The position numbers and the translations under genes were made by a program. Below the pieces are notes generated by a model that was given only the letters and a program-made list of their open reading frames with translations, had not been told where the DNA came from and searched no databases. Positions 1 to 8,777 of a DNA stretch of 64,000 nt are shown piece after piece. Source of the stretch: IOR16 sp963521065. GTDB lineage: Bacteria > Bacillota > Clostridia > Peptostreptococcales > Anaerovoracaceae. The DNA lies in NCBI GenBank assembly GCA_963521065.1, contig CAUQTI010000007.1:1-64000 (forward strand), given 5' to 3'. Every line of letters begins with the position of its first letter. Positions within the stretch are counted from its first letter, which is position 1.

Positions 1-118
1 AAAAAATGCCAGGGTCCCACCTTTCGATGGACACCCCAACATTTATTATAGAGCCTTTAAATCAAGACTAATAGGGTAGAATTTTGAAAAAGAATGCATA
101 AAAGAGAAGATAGAGTTT

Positions 119-148
119 TTTACAGAATGGCAGGGCATATGGTATAAT
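119..148 (+). promoter_or_regulatory. Sigma-A-type promoter for rlmN
   Basis: A TTTACA -35 element (119-124) and a perfect TATAAT -10 element (143-148) are separated by 18 bp, leaving a leader of roughly 110 nt before rlmN. Nothing recognisable was seen in bases 1-118, apart from a GC-richer first 40 bases that may belong to an upstream gene end. Confidence 0.55.
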
Positions 149-268
149 AGGAAGTAAATAGAATAGGAACTAAAATGAAATGTTTCATTCTGAATGTACT
201 TACTATATTAGATTGATAAAAAGCAAGATAGAGAAAGGGTAGCAGTTCTGTTACGGTATACGAGAAAC

Positions 269-1291
269 ATGAAGAGAAATATAAAGGAAATGAATAAAAA
301 AGAATTGGAAGCATTTTTTCATGAAATGGGAGAACCTGCATTTCGTGCAAAGCAAGTGTTTTCATGGATGTACAAAGGAGCTTTTTCTTTTAATGAAATG
401 ACAAATCTCCCGAAAAACTTAAGAGAAAAATTGAAGGAGATCGCTGAAATCTCGCATATGGAAATAGTGGAAAAGCAAATTTCTAAAAAAGATGGGACTC
501 GCAAATACTTATTTTCTCTTTCGGATGGAAATGCGGTAGAAACGGTGTATATGCAGTACAAGCATGGAAATTCAATTTGTATTTCTTCTCAAGCTGGCTG
601 TCGGATGGGGTGTCGTTTTTGCGCTTCTACAGTAGATGGACTTGTTCGAAACTTAGATGCTTCCGAGATGGTGGATCAAATATTAATGGTTGAAAAAGAT
701 ACGGATTCAAAAATCAGCAATATCGTTGTAATGGGAACCGGAGAGCCTTTTGATAATTATGAAAACCTTTCCCGTTTTATTGAGCTGGTGCACCATGAGG
801 ATGCGCTCAATATGGGACTTCGTAATATTACGGTTTCTACCTGCGGTATTATTCCTAAGATAAAAGAATTTTCAATTGATTTTCCGCAAGTAAATCTTGC
901 AATCTCCTTGCATGCGGTAGACGAGCAGGCACGCAGTCTACTTATGCCAATCAATCAAAGCTATCCAATGCAAGAACTACTGCGTGCATGCAGAGAGTAC
1001 ACAAAAAAAACGGGAAGGCGTATCACCTTTGAATATACACTGGTTGAAGGAGTAAATGATACATTAAAGCATGCACAGAGGCTGAGAGATTTGTTGTCAG
1101 GCACCTTATGCCACGTCAATCTGATTCCGTTGAATACGGTGAAGGGAAAGCAGTGGAAAGGAACGAAACGGGCTTTGGCCGAACAATTTGCGGAGGCCTT
1201 GACGAAAAAGGGGATTCCCGCAACTGTTCGTAGAGAGTTAGGCAGTGATATTTCGGCGGCATGCGGTCAATTGCGGCTAAATCAAAAATAG
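269..1291 (+). CDS. rlmN: Dual-specificity RNA methyltransferase RlmN
   Basis: Radical-SAM enzyme that methylates C2 of A2503 in 23S rRNA and of A37 in some tRNAs. The 340-residue length is normal for the family. The N-terminal helical domain (about 1-90) includes a GEPAFRAKQ segment typical of RlmN. The CxxxCxxC cluster motif is at C111/C115/C118, followed by a GTGEPFDNY block (about 155-163). The mechanistic C-terminal Cys lies in ISAACGQL (C332), next to the end. No strong Shine-Dalgarno sits before this ATG; an ATG seven codons later follows AAAGGA very closely. The first was kept because the family normally begins with a short K-rich segment like this one. It appears to be transcribed alone from the promoter at 119-148. 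Confidence 0.96.
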   Translation: MKRNIKEMNKKELEAFFHEMGEPAFRAKQVFSWMYKGAFSFNEMTNLPKNLREKLKEIAEISHMEIVEKQISKKDGTRKYLFSLSDGNAVETVYMQYKHGNSICISSQAGCRMGCRFCASTVDGLVRNLDASEMVDQILMVEKDTDSKISNIVVMGTGEPFDNYENLSRFIELVHHEDALNMGLRNITVSTCGIIPKIKEFSIDFPQVNLAISLHAVDEQARSLLMPINQSYPMQELLRACREYTKKTGRRITFEYTLVEGVNDTLKHAQRLRDLLSGTLCHVNLIPLNTVKGKQWKGTKRALAEQFAEALTKKGIPATVRRELGSDISAACGQLRLNQK

Positions 1292-1381
1292 TAACCGATT
1301 CTTTTTTCTTCCTTGCTCCTGCTGAGGGCTTAGTGTATAATTTAATTATCTCAAAATTATGAAAATGAGGAGGCGGTTCAA

Positions 1382-1801
1382 ATGGTTAAATTGTTAATTG
1401 GACACAAGGGCAGCGGAAAGACCAAACAGATGATATTTCTTGCGAACCAGAGTGTTGACGCCAAAGATGGCAGCATCGTATTCATTAATAAAAATCACAG
1501 ACTTATGCTGAACCTGAATCATCGGATACGGGTAGTTTGTATGGAAGATTATGAGCACATCACAAATGCGGACGAATACATCGGCTTTGTGTATGGCATC
1601 ATCAGTTCGGATCATGATATTGAGGAAATTTATATTGAGAGTATATTAAAGTATGCGGATATACAATTAAAAGACTTAGAGGAGTTTTTAGCGCGTTTGA
1701 ATCGAATCTCACAAAAATATGGGCCCGATTTCATTGTAAGCATTAGTACGGAGATGCAGGAGCTGGGCGATTTTATAAACGAGTATGAAATCCTGAATTA
1801 A
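1382..1801 (+). CDS. Small P-loop protein of unknown function
   Basis: A 139-residue protein starting after a strong GAGGAGG site. It has a clear Walker A motif, GHKGSGKT (residues 7-14), directly after the first beta strand. The rest is acidic, with alternating predicted strands and helices, and contains no recognisable Walker B in the usual DEAD or hhhhDE form. The length is short for a complete NTPase; it resembles a minimal ATP-binding domain. It stands alone between rlmN and a Nudix gene and is closed by its own terminator at 1821-1850. I do not recognise the family well enough to name a function; nucleotide binding is inferred from the P-loop only. Confidence 0.85.
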   Translation: MVKLLIGHKGSGKTKQMIFLANQSVDAKDGSIVFINKNHRLMLNLNHRIRVVCMEDYEHITNADEYIGFVYGIISSDHDIEEIYIESILKYADIQLKDLEEFLARLNRISQKYGPDFIVSISTEMQELGDFINEYEILN

Positions 1802-1820
1802 AAAATCAGGTGAAGCATGA

Positions 1821-1850
1821 GGCGGTAAAAGAAAGATTACCGCCTTTTTA
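1821..1850 (+). terminator. Rho-independent terminator after the P-loop gene
   Basis: Perfect 8-bp stem GGCGGTAA / TTACCGCC with an 8-nt loop, followed directly by TTTTTA. Confidence 0.9.
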
Positions 1851-1878
1851 GTGAGAAAATAGGAGAAATGAAAAACTC

Positions 1879-2526
1879 ATGAATATAGATCAGGTAAAGC
1901 AGATACTAAAAAACAGGTCCCCTCGTATCATGGAAATAAGGAAAGAGAATGCAATACTTATTCCTGTGATAGAATGGAACGGAGAACCATCTTTGCTTTT
2001 TGAAGTACGCTCAGATACCTTAAAGCATCAGCCGGGTGAAGTTTGTTTTCCTGGAGGAAGACGGGAATCGGGAGAAAGCCTGTTGGAATGTGTTTGCAGA
2101 GAAACGGCAGAGGAACTTGGGATTGCGCAGGAAGAGATTGAAATTTATGGACAGTTTGACACCCTTCATAACTATACAAATGTAACAATACACACCTTTA
2201 TAGGAACAATCTCCAAAAATGCGATAAATTTATTAAAATTTGATAAAAGTGGAAAATCCGAATATATTTCCAATTTGGATGAAGTAAAAGAATTATTTCT
2301 TGTCCCATTTTCCTTTTTAGAAACGCAAAAACCTTATATTTATCCATTTTCCGTAAAGCCCCAAATTGGAACTGATTTCCCATATTATATGTTAAACTCA
2401 CCGGAAAAATATCAGTGGATGGAAGGAAATTATACTGTACCGATTTTTCACTACCATGAAAATGTGATTTGGGGAATGACAGCAAGAATTGTATGCCAGT
2501 TTATGGAAGAATTTAAAATTGGATAA
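1879..2526 (+). CDS. Nudix hydrolase, CoA pyrophosphatase type
   Basis: A 215-residue Nudix enzyme. The full Nudix box G-x5-E-x7-R-E-U-x-E-E-x-G-U is present at residues 60-82 (G60, E66, R74, E75, E78, E79, G81). Just before it lies the segment LKHQPGEVCFPGG, the signature that separates coenzyme A diphosphatases (YeaB/NUDT7-8 group) from other Nudix enzymes. The likely reaction is cleavage of CoA or oxidised CoA to 3',5'-ADP and 4'-phosphopantetheine in the cytoplasm, using Mg or Mn. The start ATG lies about 13 bases after AGGAG, slightly long; an ATG closer to the site runs straight into a stop. Substrate is inferred from the signature. Confidence 0.88.
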   Translation: MNIDQVKQILKNRSPRIMEIRKENAILIPVIEWNGEPSLLFEVRSDTLKHQPGEVCFPGGRRESGESLLECVCRETAEELGIAQEEIEIYGQFDTLHNYTNVTIHTFIGTISKNAINLLKFDKSGKSEYISNLDEVKELFLVPFSFLETQKPYIYPFSVKPQIGTDFPYYMLNSPEKYQWMEGNYTVPIFHYHENVIWGMTARIVCQFMEEFKIG

Positions 2527-2535
2527 TTTTGAGGG

Positions 2536-2565
2536 TTGGAATGAGGCTTTTTATTACACTATAAT
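2536..2565 (+). promoter_or_regulatory. Candidate sigma-A promoter for the CAP-domain gene
   Basis: TTGGAA (2536-2541), an 18-bp spacer and perfect TATAAT (2560-2565), about 55 bp before the start codon at 2621. Confidence 0.5.
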
Positions 2566-2620
2566 GACAACAAGCGGTAAATAGACGCAAAACACTCAGA
2601 AAAAAAGGAGGATAAATTCT

Positions 2621-3442
2621 ATGAATCGTTTTGTTAAAAAGTTGGTACCCCTGTGTATGTTAATGGTAGTGGCGGTACCTATCCAAGCCTCAGCAGCCGA
2701 AAAAGATCAAAATTGTTTAGATGCAGTAAAAAATTACAATAATGTGAGTAAGGTGGCCTCGTTTGATTTAAACTGTCCTGAGAATCAAACTGCAGACGCT
2801 CAAAAGTTTTTCGAAAATATTTCATCCAATATGGGAGACTTGACACAGGACTATATAAAAGTAACTGTGCCGGAGAACATTTGGAAAGAATGCTTTGAAG
2901 GAACTACGCCAACGGGAAATACATCTCCTTCAGAAGGTCAGCAAGAAGTAGATACCCCAACAACCCCGGCGACACCTACAACCCCCGCAAACCCTACAAC
3001 TCCGGCAGAACCGTCAGAGCCTACAAAGGAAACTGAGCCGGCAGAGAACCAATCCATTGGTACATATGAGCAGCAAGTTGCTAACATTGTAAATCAAGAG
3101 AGAGCAAAGCAGGGACTTTCACCGCTTACCCTGAATACAAAGCTTTCTTCTGTTGCAGAAGCAAAAGCTGCCGATATGAGAGATAAGAATTATTTCTCAC
3201 ATACTTCTCCAACCTATGGTTCACCATTTGATATGATGAAACAATTTGGAGTCAGCTACAAGTCCGCAGGAGAGAACATTGCAATGGGTCAGAAAACTCC
3301 GGAAGCCGTTATGAATGGATGGATGAATTCCGAAGGACACAGAGCAAATATCTTAAATTCAGATTATACGGAGATTGGCGTTGGCTATGTGACTGACAGC
3401 AACGGAAATACATACTGGGTTCAGATGTTTATTCGTCCATAA
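2621..3442 (+). CDS. Secreted CAP (SCP/YkwD) domain protein
   Basis: A 273-residue exported protein with a good AAGGAGG site. Residues 1-26 are a signal peptide (basic start, hydrophobic core, ASAA cleavage context). A middle region of about 80 residues follows, then a low-complexity Pro/Thr/Glu linker (about 107-145) built of imperfect TPA/TPT units. The C-terminal CAP domain (about 150-273) carries the family marks: VNQERAKQGL, a SHTSP segment, SAGENIAMG, the HRANILN block and the closing GVGYV segment with the final beta strand. The linker suggests a domain held away from the cell surface. The role of clostridial CAP proteins is poorly defined. It is monocistronic, between its own promoter and a double hairpin. 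Confidence 0.92.
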   Translation: MNRFVKKLVPLCMLMVVAVPIQASAAEKDQNCLDAVKNYNNVSKVASFDLNCPENQTADAQKFFENISSNMGDLTQDYIKVTVPENIWKECFEGTTPTGNTSPSEGQQEVDTPTTPATPTTPANPTTPAEPSEPTKETEPAENQSIGTYEQQVANIVNQERAKQGLSPLTLNTKLSSVAEAKAADMRDKNYFSHTSPTYGSPFDMMKQFGVSYKSAGENIAMGQKTPEAVMNGWMNSEGHRANILNSDYTEIGVGYVTDSNGNTYWVQMFIRP

Positions 3443-3457
3443 TTGAATGAAAAAAGA

Positions 3458-3527
3458 GTCTTTCATCTTTTGAAAGACCCAGATTACGGGAAATCCCTGC
3501 ATCAAAGTTTTTGGTGCAGGGATTTTT
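3458..3527 (+). terminator. Tandem hairpins ending in a rho-independent terminator
   Basis: First hairpin GTCTTTC / GAAAGAC (3458-3478) without a T run. The second has ATCCCTGCA / TGCAGGGAT arms (3493-3522) followed by TTTTT. The second is the functional terminator of the CAP gene. Confidence 0.85.
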
Positions 3528-3716
3528 GTGTAAAGAGATTTAAATTTCATAAAATAGGGCGAAAATGAGAATGAGGTTCCCCTATAAATTAAAAATGAAA
3601 ATGCTCTATTTTAAATATTCCTTTGATAAATCAGAAAAGAATGCAATAATATGAAGTAAAAGGAGAATTCTCATTAGAGTTTGCTTTAGCGATGTATTGA
3701 GGAAGGACGTGGTATT

Positions 3717-4529
3717 TTGAATTTTAAATTAGCCCTATGTCAAATGCTCGTAACAGACGAGCCGGAAGAAAATAGAAAGAGAGCCTCAGAAATGGTGAGA
3801 GAAGCGGCTAGAAACGGAGCTGCTATGATTGCTTTGCCGGAGATGTTTCATACTCCGTATTCACGAAAAAGCATTCTTGCAAATAAAGAAAAAGCAGATG
3901 GGAAAACGGTGTCAATGCTTTCGGAGCTTGCGAGAGAATGCGGGATTTATTTAATCGGAGGATCGATTGCAGAGGAAGAGGGAGAGGGTATTTATAATAC
4001 CTGCTTTGTTTTTCATCCAAGCGGTGAATTAATCGGTAAGCACAGAAAAGCGCATCTATTTGATGTTGATGTAAAAGGCGGAATTCGCTTTATGGAATCT
4101 GAGATATTTATGCCGGGAGAGCAAGTCACTGTAGTCGAGACAGAATTTTGCGATGTAGGGATTGCAATTTGTTATGATGTTCGTTTTCCGGAGCTGTTTC
4201 GAAACATGGCATTAAAGGGCGCGAAGCTGATGGTATTGCCTGCTTCCTTTAATATGACAACGGGGCCTGCTCACTGGGATCTTACCCTGCGAGCAAGAGC
4301 TTTGGACAATCAGGTTTATTTTGCAGGCATTTCCCCTGCGCGAAATTTAGAAAGTGTATACCATTCTTATGGCAGCACATGTATCACAACACCGTGGGGC
4401 GAGTTTTGTGCAAAGCTTGACTCCAATCCGGCGATTGCTTACGGAGAGATTGATTTAGACTATTTAGAGAGGATTCGGGGGGAGCTCCCTTTGCTAAAGC
4501 AGAGAAGGCCGGAGCTGTACCATCGTTGA
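3717..4529 (+). CDS. Carbon-nitrogen hydrolase, omega-amidase/Nit2-like
   Basis: A 270-residue nitrilase-superfamily amidase. The catalytic triad is visible: E42 in ALPEMF, K110 in GKHRKAHLFD and C151 in IAICYDVRFPELF. The KAHLFD and CYDVRFPE contexts are those of omega-amidases (NIT2/YafV group), which hydrolyse 2-oxoglutaramate or 2-oxosuccinamate to the oxo-acid and ammonia. The start is TTG, chosen because AGGAAGG lies about ten bases upstream and the next ATG (residue 10) would remove the first core strand. It appears monocistronic, about 170 bp after the CAP-gene terminator. Substrate is inferred from family resemblance; a general amidase role is possible. Confidence 0.9.
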   Translation: MNFKLALCQMLVTDEPEENRKRASEMVREAARNGAAMIALPEMFHTPYSRKSILANKEKADGKTVSMLSELARECGIYLIGGSIAEEEGEGIYNTCFVFHPSGELIGKHRKAHLFDVDVKGGIRFMESEIFMPGEQVTVVETEFCDVGIAICYDVRFPELFRNMALKGAKLMVLPASFNMTTGPAHWDLTLRARALDNQVYFAGISPARNLESVYHSYGSTCITTPWGEFCAKLDSNPAIAYGEIDLDYLERIRGELPLLKQRRPELYHR

Positions 4530-4538
4530 AAAAGCTAT

Positions 4539-4566
4539 TTGCAGCCTGTAAAAAATAAGATATAAT
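4539..4566 (+). promoter_or_regulatory. Candidate sigma-A promoter before ygiQ
   Basis: TTGCAG (4539-4544), a 16-bp spacer and TATAAT (4561-4566), just past the end of the amidase gene. The leader is about 105 nt and includes an imperfect CAGCG/CGCTG hairpin. Confidence 0.5.
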
Positions 4567-4677
4567 TAAAGAAGAACAATTTAAAAATAAAAAACAGCGG
4601 AGAAGATTCATTTCATCGCTGTGAATCGAATTAGAATCGCGTTATAAATATTTTATACTTTTCTGGAAAGGATTTTT

Positions 4678-6465
4678 ATGTTTTTACCAATTAGCCAAGA
4701 GGATATGCAGCAGCGCGGATGGGAAAGCGTTGATTTTGTTCTGATTACGGGGGATGCATATGTAGATCATCCTTCTTTTGGACATGCCATCATCAGCCGC
4801 CTTTTAGAGCGCTATGGATATAAAGTGGCGATTTTATCACAGCCTGACTGGAGAAGCAAGAACGATTTTATGCGTTTTGGAAGACCGCGTTTGGGATTTT
4901 TAATTAATTCCGGGAACGTGGATTCTATGGTCAACCACTATTCTGTTTTTAAGCATCGCAGAAAAAGTGACAGCTATTCACCGGGTGGTATTTCCGGGAA
5001 ACGACCGGATCGAGCGGTTACTGTTTACAGTAACCGAGCAAAAGAGGCATATAAGGATGTACCGGTGATTATTGGAGGATTAGAAGCAAGTCTTCGGCGT
5101 TTTTCACATTATGATTATTGGGATGAGTCCATCCGCCGTTCCATCTTGTTAGATGCAAAAGCCGATTTATTAATCTATGGGATGGGGGAACGGGCTATTT
5201 TAGAGATTGCAGAAGCTCTAGAAGCCGGGATTTCAGTAAAAGAGATTGGTTGGATCCGCGGGACCGTCTGTAGGGAAACAAACTCGGTTTCTGATGACGA
5301 ATGGAAAAAGGAGGAGGATACGATTTTGCTTCCTGCCTTTGCTTCTGTAAAAAAAGAGAAAAAAAGATATGCAGAAAGTTTTCTTCTGCAATATAAAAAT
5401 AATGATTGGATTACGGGAAAGCGTTTGGTAGAACGTTATGATGAAAGGCTTTGCGTGGTGCAAAATCCGCCGATGGAGCCATTAAGTACATTGGAATTAG
5501 ACGATGTGTATGAATTACCTTATGAAGGGACCTATCATCCGGTATATGAGCAGGACGGTGGCGTTCCTGCTATCAATGAAGTGAAATTTAGCATTGTTGC
5601 AAATCGGGGATGTTTTGGTGGATGTGCATTTTGTGCCTTAACCTACCACCAAGGCAGAGAGGTTCGAGGAAGAAGTAAGGATTCAATTGTAAATGAAGCG
5701 CGCAAATTAACTCAAAAAAAGGATTTTAAAGGGTATATTCATGATGTTGGAGGTCCCACAGCAAATTTTCGTACAGCGGCATGCAGTAAGCAGCTGAAAG
5801 CGGGTGTGTGTAAAAATAAAGATTGCCTGTACCCAAAGCCATGTGCACAAATGAATGTGGATCATAAAGAATATTTAGAAATTCTTCGTGAGATCCGTGG
5901 GATAGAGGGAATTAAAAAGGTCTTTATCCGTTCCGGAATTCGTTTTGATTATGTTATGGCAGATTCAGACGATACGTTTTTGCGAGAACTTTGTGAGCAT
6001 CATGTCAGCGGCACGCTAAAGGTTGCGCCGGAGCATATTTCGAAAAAAGTCTTGAAAATGATGAGGAAGCCGGAGGTTGAGGTTTTCGATCAATTTTGCA
6101 AAAAATATAAGAAGATAAATGAAACATTAGGTAAAAAGCAGTATTTGATACCCTATTTTATCTCTTCCCATCCGGGTTCTGGCTTGCGAGAGGCAGTTGA
6201 ATTGGCTGTTTATCTGAAAAAAACAGGATTTGTGCCGGATCAGGTGCAGGATTTTTATCCCACACCGGGGACTTTAGCGACCTGTATGTATTACACAGAG
6301 TTGGATCCATTTACGATGCAGCCGGTTTATGTGGCGAAAGACATGGAAGAAAAAAAGATGCAGAGAGCATTGATGCACTTTCATAAGAAAGAAAACCGAA
6401 GCTTGGTTGAAAAGGCATTGAGAAAAGCTGGAAAAGAGGAGTTTATTTCAACATTATTGAGATAG
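4678..6465 (+). CDS. YgiQ family (UPF0313) radical SAM protein
   Basis: A 595-residue protein of the YgiQ family, close to the usual family length. The radical-SAM cluster motif CxxxCxxC lies unusually far from the N-terminus, at C312/C316/C319 (RGCFGGCAFC), which is the hallmark of this family. Before it is an N-terminal Rossmann-like, B12-binding-type domain. After it come the family blocks GRSKDSIVNEA, HDVGGPTANFR and a Cys-rich stretch (about 366-392), and the FYPTPGT segment near 530. The reaction is unknown. It starts 24 bp upstream of the methyltransferase gene and is probably co-transcribed with it and the YitT gene. Confidence 0.94.
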   Translation: MFLPISQEDMQQRGWESVDFVLITGDAYVDHPSFGHAIISRLLERYGYKVAILSQPDWRSKNDFMRFGRPRLGFLINSGNVDSMVNHYSVFKHRRKSDSYSPGGISGKRPDRAVTVYSNRAKEAYKDVPVIIGGLEASLRRFSHYDYWDESIRRSILLDAKADLLIYGMGERAILEIAEALEAGISVKEIGWIRGTVCRETNSVSDDEWKKEEDTILLPAFASVKKEKKRYAESFLLQYKNNDWITGKRLVERYDERLCVVQNPPMEPLSTLELDDVYELPYEGTYHPVYEQDGGVPAINEVKFSIVANRGCFGGCAFCALTYHQGREVRGRSKDSIVNEARKLTQKKDFKGYIHDVGGPTANFRTAACSKQLKAGVCKNKDCLYPKPCAQMNVDHKEYLEILREIRGIEGIKKVFIRSGIRFDYVMADSDDTFLRELCEHHVSGTLKVAPEHISKKVLKMMRKPEVEVFDQFCKKYKKINETLGKKQYLIPYFISSHPGSGLREAVELAVYLKKTGFVPDQVQDFYPTPGTLATCMYYTELDPFTMQPVYVAKDMEEKKMQRALMHFHKKENRSLVEKALRKAGKEEFISTLLR

Positions 6466-6489
6466 CTATATTTCACAACGGAGGATAGA

Positions 6490-7893
6490 ATGGGTTTATT
6501 GACGAAGCTCCCGGCGATACTAAAAGAATGCAAAGAAGAATATCGGAATACTACATGTAGTCTAGATGAGTTTATTTTAACAGAGCAGGTTGGAGAGAGA
6601 CACACTGGGGACTTTGGAAATGTTTTGGCAAAGGGTGATAATGCCGCTTTTATGAAGTATTTGCTTAAGTGCAGAAAGATGGAAGGGAAAATCAAGCTGA
6701 TTTATATTGATCCCCCTTTTTATTCAAAATCAGATTACGGAACCGCAATTCGTCTGGAATCAGAGAAAGTAAGTAAAATCCCAATAATAAAGCAGACCGC
6801 GTATCAGGACACATGGGAAAACGGCATGGAAGAATACCTGAGAATGCTTGCCTTTCGCCTCTTGTTTATGAAGGATTTGTTAACAGAGGACGGTGGGATT
6901 TGGGTTCATCTCGATTGGCATGTGGTTCATTATGTAAAGCTGATAATGGATGAAATTTTTGGCGCAGAGCACTTTGTAAACGAAGTGATTTGGAATTATA
7001 AATCAGGAGGTGTCAGCAAACGCTATTTTGCGCGAAAGCATGATACATTACTATACTATTCAAAAACGCCGAAATATTATTTTAATGCGCAGAAAGAAAA
7101 ATCTTATAACAGAGCCTTAAAGCCATATCGTTTTAAGGGCGTGGAGGAATATCAGGATGAAATTGGCTGGTATACCATGGTCAATAAAAAGGATGTTTGG
7201 CAGATTGATATGGTCGGAAGAACCTCAAGTGAGCGTACCGGTTATGCAACACAGAAGCCCGAGCTACTGATTCAAACTATTTTAGAGAGTTGTACGAAAG
7301 AGGGAGATCTTTGCGCCGATTTTTTTGGAGGTTCGGGGACTTTAGCTGCCGCCGCACATAAAATGGGCCGAAACTTTATTCATTGTGATATGGGTGAGCT
7401 ATCACTTGCACATGCTTATAAGCGCTTTCTTTTTCATAAAATACCATTTCAATATTGGGAATGTGAAAATAAATTAGAGGGAAAACAAAAGAAAGAGAAT
7501 AAGAAGGACAAATTCAAAATTGAAGCACAGTTTAGTGCTGGGCAAAATTCTTTGGGAGAACCGATTTTTTCTGTAGAATTACTTTCTTACCGGATAAATT
7601 TCCTGAAAAATGGATTGATTGCAGAAGAGCAGAAAAAACTTCTAAGAAAAATAATGAAAGAAGAACCGCTTCTTCTTGTAGATTACTGGATGATTGATTT
7701 TCATTATGATGGAAATATTTTTAAACCAGAAGCATATGATAGGAGGTTGAAATCAGCATTGGCGGCACGCGCACAAATTGACGGAGGAGAAATTTCCTGT
7801 GTGATGCTTTGTGTCGTAGATGTATTTGGTAATCGAGCATTTATAAAATGGGGGAATGAGAATGAAATGGAAAGCCAGCTTCTTAAGCATTGA
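6490..7893 (+). CDS. Orphan beta-class DNA methyltransferase (N6-A/N4-C type)
   Basis: A 467-residue SAM-dependent DNA methyltransferase. Catalytic motif IV comes first as DPPF (residues 74-77, usual form DPPY). The SAM-binding FFGGSGT motif follows at 278-284, which is the IV-before-I order of beta-class enzymes. The flanks (KGDNAAFMKYL, LIYIDPPFYSKSDY, MDEIFGAEHFVNEVIWNYK) resemble type III Mod and related subunits. The C-terminal 130 residues are not recognisable and may serve in target recognition. No restriction gene adjoins it: YgiQ lies upstream and a YitT gene overlaps its last 32 bp. It is therefore best read as an orphan methyltransferase with an epigenetic or housekeeping role. The start follows GGAGGATAGA. 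Confidence 0.88.
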   Translation: MGLLTKLPAILKECKEEYRNTTCSLDEFILTEQVGERHTGDFGNVLAKGDNAAFMKYLLKCRKMEGKIKLIYIDPPFYSKSDYGTAIRLESEKVSKIPIIKQTAYQDTWENGMEEYLRMLAFRLLFMKDLLTEDGGIWVHLDWHVVHYVKLIMDEIFGAEHFVNEVIWNYKSGGVSKRYFARKHDTLLYYSKTPKYYFNAQKEKSYNRALKPYRFKGVEEYQDEIGWYTMVNKKDVWQIDMVGRTSSERTGYATQKPELLIQTILESCTKEGDLCADFFGGSGTLAAAAHKMGRNFIHCDMGELSLAHAYKRFLFHKIPFQYWECENKLEGKQKKENKKDKFKIEAQFSAGQNSLGEPIFSVELLSYRINFLKNGLIAEEQKKLLRKIMKEEPLLLVDYWMIDFHYDGNIFKPEAYDRRLKSALAARAQIDGGEISCVMLCVVDVFGNRAFIKWGNENEMESQLLKH

Positions 7894-8761
7894 TTGGAAA
7901 AAATTTATTTGGGATATTGTATTTCTTTGTTTTGGGTGTGCGTTTGGTGCATTTGCATCCATCGGTGTGATGATACCAAATGGACTGTCAAGCGGGGGCG
8001 TAACCGGAATCGTCCGTATTTTGCAGCAGTATATAGATGTTAATTTTTCGCTCCTGTATTACATCGGGGCGATGATTATACTCATGATATGTTGGGTGTT
8101 GCTCGGGAAAAAAGAGGCAAAAAAAATTATTCTTATGACACTGCTTTATCCGGCCTTTCTTATTTTATTTGAACAGCTGGATCTTGTGCTGCTGGAGCAA
8201 AAGGATATGACGTTAGCATCTATTTTCTTTGGGATTATTGGTGGTATTGGAAGCGGCTTGGTTTTTGTACGAGGATATTCTTCCGGAGGAACCGATACGA
8301 TTGCTAAGATTATAAAAATAAAAGCGTTGCCCCACATTGCGATGAGCCAGATCCTCCTTTGCATTGATGCGGTAATCATCCTTTGTTCGGGATTTGTCTA
8401 TGGAAAAAATGTGGCGCTTTATGCACTAGTTTCTTCTGTCATTTTCTCAAAAACAACGGAAATGCTGCTTTATGGTTTTGACCCTAAAGTAGTACAGCTT
8501 GAGATTATCAGCGACAAAAACGAAGTCATAACAGAATATATTTTAAACGAAATCCAGCGGGGTGTTTCCACAGTGACAATAAAGGGCGCATATACGAAAG
8601 AAACCAAGTATAAATTGATTACGATTTGCTCTCCTAGAGAAAGTATGCTGATTAAGCGTTTTGTGGCCGCAACGGACCGCAATGCCTTTGTGACGGTATT
8701 GCATGTAGAAACCGTTTGGGGTGCGGGAAAGGGTTTCAGCAATATTTCTGAAACAAAATAA
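7862..8761 (+). CDS. YitT family membrane protein (DUF2179)
   Basis: A protein of about 299 residues with five or so hydrophobic segments in the first 200 residues, and a soluble C-terminal DUF2179-type domain (about 205-290) containing TEYILNEIQRGVSTVTIKGAYT. The N-terminal block PNGLSSGGVTGI and the SSGGTDTIAKI block are typical of YitT proteins, whose transport substrate is unknown. Two in-frame ATGs (7856 and 7862) are possible. The second was chosen because GGGG lies seven bases upstream, whereas the first is only one base from it. The start lies inside the end of the methyltransferase gene, which suggests translational coupling. Confidence 0.9.
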   Translation: MKWKASFLSIDWKKFIWDIVFLCFGCAFGAFASIGVMIPNGLSSGGVTGIVRILQQYIDVNFSLLYYIGAMIILMICWVLLGKKEAKKIILMTLLYPAFLILFEQLDLVLLEQKDMTLASIFFGIIGGIGSGLVFVRGYSSGGTDTIAKIIKIKALPHIAMSQILLCIDAVIILCSGFVYGKNVALYALVSSVIFSKTTEMLLYGFDPKVVQLEIISDKNEVITEYILNEIQRGVSTVTIKGAYTKETKYKLITICSPRESMLIKRFVAATDRNAFVTVLHVETVWGAGKGFSNISETK

Positions 8762-8777
8762 AAGCAGCTCAATCTGT

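Noticed and set aside
1..60. GC-richer start of the window as an insertion-sequence end
   Set aside because: No inverted partner or transposase is visible, and the window edge prevents any test.
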